NCBI RefSeq assembly: GCF_000003605.2
Contig: NW_003146874.1
Location: 1-23,256 of the forward strand
DNA from: Saccoglossus kowalevskii
Taxonomy: Eukaryota; Hemichordata; Enteropneusta; Harrimaniidae
Direction: 5' to 3'
Length of the DNA stretch: 23,256 bases
The translations under genes and the position numbers were made by a program. This document shows, one piece after another, positions 20,041 through 23,256 of this stretch. Every line of letters starts with the position of its first letter. The stretch's first letter is position 1. The notes under the pieces were generated by a model. The model was not told the DNA's origin and did not search any database. It saw nothing but the letters and a program-made list of their open reading frames with translations.

Positions 20041-20045
20041 TCATA

Positions 20046-21060
20046 GTACCTTCACATCATTCTCGAAAATGATTCTACTGCAATGTACAAAATTATTATT
20101 CATAATTTTATCTGTTAAATCGTTGATTCGACGTGTTTGGTACAAAACATGTCAATGTTACAGATTACTGCACCATCGCATTCTTTTGAGCATCATATTA
20201 GTGTCAAAGTCAATACTAAATTTAAATTTCAGGGCATTACCACTCAATCACATAATTCTCAAGGACATTGAATGGTGCCGTCTGTTTCGTTGATAACATC
20301 GTTCTTAAAATTTACAATTGAGACGGTCGTATTCCACTGAGTGTGGTTGTCAAAATAAACATTTTGTGAATCATGATGTCTAATTTATATTATCTTTATT
20401 TCATATGACTGGCTTTTGGCCAAAGCTTTCTGTGAATGAAGGATTTCCATGGTTTTGGGGAGTTTCGACTTGCTGGAAATAGACCAATAGATTGGTTGAA
20501 TATATTATGTTTACCGATCACTTATGTAACAAATAAATAAGACTGCTGTCAATGAAAACATAAATACTGTATGGTGATTAATAAAAACAGTGTGATCACT
20601 CGTTTTTAATATATTCCCTTGCTCCCACGACTGAAAGTATATGTCCATTCGAGTTTTAAATCGAATATATTTCCAAATAAAATGTTGATCAAGAGAATGA
20701 GTCGAAATGCCTACCTAATTTTTTTCTGCATCCAACATTTCATTTGTAATAATTGACTTCATGTACATATATTTATCTTTGACAATGTAACATACTTTTT
20801 CATATGTGTAATACACCACGACATAATAATATTGCACTGCGGATGGATGTATTTTTTTTGCAATGGCAGTACACTGTCCCGTGGTGAATTATATCAAAAA
20901 TTACCATGTGTTCTTTATATATATGCCACCTTTAATTCAATAATATGTGTATGTAATTAGTAATAATAACTATAATAATAATTATGAAGACACTTATGAC
21001 AGCTAGCATGACACAATATTTCGTCTTGCCAAAAACCGAACATGGTCCTTGTTTACTACA
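20046..21060 (+). repeat. Duplicated unit, copy E, right part
   Basis: Similarity to copy A resumes at ATCATTCTCGAAAATG (A: ATCAATCTTCAAAATGC at about 8936) and continues through GAGCATCATATTAGT, AAATTTAAATTTCAGGGCATT, GACATTGAATG.TGC, GGCTTT.GG..AAAGCTTTCTGTG, GTCAATGAAAACATAAA.ACTGTATGGTGAT. Near 21000-21040 it still matches A at 9890-9935 (AGC.AGCATG..AC..AATATT..TC.TGCCAAAA). It is lost before the L1-like LINE. Confidence 0.7.
20401..20472 (-). CDS. Candidate terminal exon, copy E
   Basis: On the minus strand TTGGTCTATTTCCAG, a good acceptor, precedes 23 open codons (QVETPQNHGNPSFTES then FGQKPVI) and a TGA. AATAAA follows at once (20395-20400), so stop and polyadenylation signal nearly touch. 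The homologous 22 codons in copy A (9262-9327) align without gaps and keep about half the residues, although the flanks differ by indels. Upstream exons in this copy are decayed, apart from a micro-exon-like segment near 20730, so this may be part of a pseudogene. The peptide belongs to no family recognised here. Confidence 0.4.
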   Translation of the reverse strand, partial: QVETPQNHGNPSFTESFGQKPVI

Positions 21061-21259
21061 TGGCCTACATAGGTCAATATAAGCAAAATGTAGTTATAAG
21101 TTACCATGGTGTTCTGCATAATTTTATTATTTTAGCATTTTACGATCTGCTAATATACTTAGCTTTAACTTAGCACTCTATATAACGTGTATGGATATGT
21201 GTGTTCCTGTATGCGGTATTTAATGTGCTTAAAACTTAGTTACATTCTCTAAAAAAATT

Positions 21260-23256
21260 CAACTACTAAGACATTATTCAAGTGGTTTTTGAATCTTTGT
21301 ATAATAGCAAGTCCAGGGATTATTCGCATTTGGAGGTCACAGATTATAGTTGCCATGATAATATTGACATGTTATAGCATAGTACGCGATATGCATACTT
21401 ACATTGTGCGCCATAGAGAAGCTGTTTATAAGTCAATAAATTCCACATACCTCACAATTAATATTAGTAAAATTAATCCGTAAATTGTCACCATTTGGTA
21501 AAATATTGTGTAGAAGTGTGTACATAAAGTCGGCTAACTTATGTTATGTGGTCGTTTAACTTATTGTTAGAAGTTCTGTTCCATTTATTAATTATTCAAT
21601 GTTTTGTTTATGATTTAAAGTCCAATAATAGTCTTTAGTTTGCATCTTTTGCAGATCCTTACTTTTATTACGACCTAGATCAATAAGTGTAGCATACAGA
21701 AGAGTATCTGAGGTCGATGATAATGGTGGAATTTGTTTTAGCAGATCCGCCAACGCTTTGGTATGACGTTAATGAGCCTAGAAAACTCTGCAATGATGTT
21801 TAATTTATATTTCAATCCTTGCATTGCAAAATCGTGTTGACACTAATGCCGCCTTCTTTATAAATGATGTCGTCAATGTGCATGATTCGGGATTGTACCC
21901 AAGGCTTTAAGAGTAATACATCACCCTTATATTGTATGTGTTTATTACACCAAATTACCTGTTTGCTAATTTCTCGTGCAGTATTCGTTTTAAGAGATCG
22001 TCTTACAGCTTCACGTCACGCTTGCGTATGTATTACGTATTTGTGAATAGGGAGGGTAGGAGATTAGTCAAGTTAGGGCAGTGTTTTGGTTCTTGAAAAT
22101 TCATGTGAAGTATGGTTTTATAATGATGTGTTTTACATAGACAGTAAAAAGGAACGCATTTCCAAGTGGCACTTTCCAACATGAGAGGAGTATTCTATAA
22201 TGCCCGGAATAATATTTGCCCTACGAAAATGTCTTACATTCGAATACCACATTCATCATAATTGCAGATAACAGTTCTACGCCTGATTTTGTGTATTTTT
22301 GACCCCATGAAAATTAATGAAGATTTATCAAGGCGGTTCAAGAGTGTTAGTGGAAAATAGCATAAATTTAGGAGATATTGGATTTTTGCTGCCGCTATTG
22401 ATTTAATTATAGCAATGTTGACGTATAGTGTTAGGCGTCTTTGTGCCCTAATACATTTTCAGTGGCTTGATTTTTTTAGTGAATACTATTTCTATGCCTT
22501 CGTAAATATTGTTTGAAAAAGGGGTATCCAGAGATTTTATTGGATTTTTTGGCCATGAAATATGGCGATATTTTGTGGATCTGTTTTTAAAATATCCTAT
22601 CCATAGACCTTTGTTTTTTTATTATTTAATACTAGGCCTGATACCTTGCCAAAATCATGTACAACTTTAAGAACAAGAAATGATTTGTGTGGTATCATCG
22701 GCTGCCTGGGATATTCCCAATTCATTCGACCGATCACCAATTTATTCAGATCTGATAATGAAATTTCAACTACTAATAAGAATAATAATGCCGATATTGG
22801 ACAACCTTGTCGAATGCCGTGTTGCAAATAGAAAGTGTGACATACATAGCCATGATTGATCACACTAGCACCACATATAATAAGTAGGTCTCGTTAAATA
22901 AATGTATTGCCGATATTGAATGTGATACTTTGAATAAGAATGGCACCTGGGATATTTATAAGTTTAGCATTATCAATTACATCATGAACAAGCCTAACAT
23001 TTTGACCAATGAACCGTTTTTTTTTCTATAGATATGCAGTTCGATCATTATCTTGTTTAAGACTGGCTGTAAACTTGATAAAAGCACAGAAACTATAGTT
23101 TATGGTCTTCATTTAGAAGACTTATGAGTCTCCAGTTTTCAAGAATGTCTGTCTCATTCTGTTTATGAATAAAGCGGAGCAATGCTAGTAACTGAGAAAA
23201 AAAATACTCTCTTCTTCTCGAATATTGTAACATGAGAAGCTTATAAAATACAGCTT
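21260..23256 (-). mobile_element. L1/Tx1-like LINE ORF2 remnant, running off the window
   Basis: Minus-strand fragments in three frames give the usual order of an L1/Tx1-type ORF2. From the right edge: ETDILENWRLISLLNEDHK (about 23150-23100), RTAYL...KRFIGQNVRLVHDVID (about 23050-22970), NIGNTFI (near 22905), then HGIRQGCPISALLFLLVVEI (22818-22760). A shifted frame carries ISQAADDTTQI, the catalytic A-D-D box (22694-22702). Then FGKVSGLVLN, GLWIG, WPKNPIKSL (near 22540), LTLYVNIAIIKSIAAAKIQYL (near 22420), KIHKIRRRTVI, TWKCVPFYCL, KDYYWTLN (near 21625) and NCEVCGIY (near 21440), a possible zinc-finger start. The usual Tyr of YADD is Ala, and frameshifts and stops are many, so it is dead. The 5' part, including any endonuclease, is outside the window. 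Confidence 0.85.

Larger units (their letters stand above)
17835..20045 (+). mobile_element. Crypton-like tyrosine-recombinase element inserted in copy E
   Basis: Copy A has continuous sequence (about 8910-8960) where copy E is interrupted, so A is the unoccupied site. The insert of about 2.2 kb, with ends good to roughly 30 bases, holds a 5' leader with three octamer motifs, one recombinase gene and a 3' hairpin. It has no long terminal repeats, terminal inverted repeats or reverse transcriptase, which fits Crypton-type elements that carry only a DUF3504-type recombinase. Crypton insertion normally leaves only short direct repeats; flanking decay prevents seeing them here. Confidence 0.7.

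Noticed and set aside
19765-20293. Two mirrored open frames with the same first residues on opposite strands
   Set aside because: Both arise from the inverted repeat at 19898-20040; the shared start is the palindrome, not a gene pair.
22646-22831. Plus-strand 61-codon open frame
   Set aside because: It is the antisense shadow of the LINE reverse transcriptase segment.

Overview
The window looks like AT-rich, repeat-laden nuclear DNA from an animal, most likely a marine invertebrate. A mollusc or another lophotrochozoan fits the transposon types, but the taxon is an inference. There is no bacterial-style gene packing. Nearly all open frames of 60-120 codons are chance or repeat-derived. What can be supported is a satellite array, three transposon remnants (one tyrosine recombinase, two non-LTR retrotransposons), a long duplicated unit in several decayed copies, and small exon-like segments on the minus strand inside that unit.

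Region by region: (1) 1-5722 is a tandem satellite with a unit of about 922-929 bp (five full units plus deleted and partial ones). Each unit seems to be built of diverged subrepeats of about 175-180 bp. (2) 5723 to about 21060 is tiled by at least five diverged copies of one long unit, here named B (minus, 5723-6560), A (plus, about 8250-11080), C (plus, about 12700-14070), D (minus, about 15170-15930) and E (plus, 17299-17835 and 20046-21060). Between B and A lie a tRNA-like segment (about 6690-6775) and a TATA/initiator promoter with a first-exon candidate (7374-7672). (3) Copy C carries, on the minus strand, exon-like segments with good splice signals. Two of them, 28 and 29 nt long, have complementary phase and with a third (12 nt) give a regular coiled-coil heptad. 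A signal-peptide-like exon lies upstream at 14364-14460. Copies A and E share an alignable short terminal exon. (4) 15935-17055 is a 5'-truncated, decayed CR1/Jockey-like LINE (plus) ending in an AATGAATGA-type tail. (5) 17835-20045 is an insertion inside copy E, with copy A as the unoccupied site. It is a Crypton-like element with a DUF3504-type tyrosine recombinase broken by four one-base deletions and a 59-bp-arm hairpin at its 3' end. (6) About 21260-23256 is a decayed L1/Tx1-like LINE ORF2 on the minus strand, running off the window.

The genes do not form a pathway. The picture is a duplicated, possibly gene-bearing unit beside a satellite block, later hit by at least three mobile elements. 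The items most worth a second look are the small-exon gene family in the duplicated unit, and the Crypton-like element whose ends can be bracketed from an empty paralogous site.
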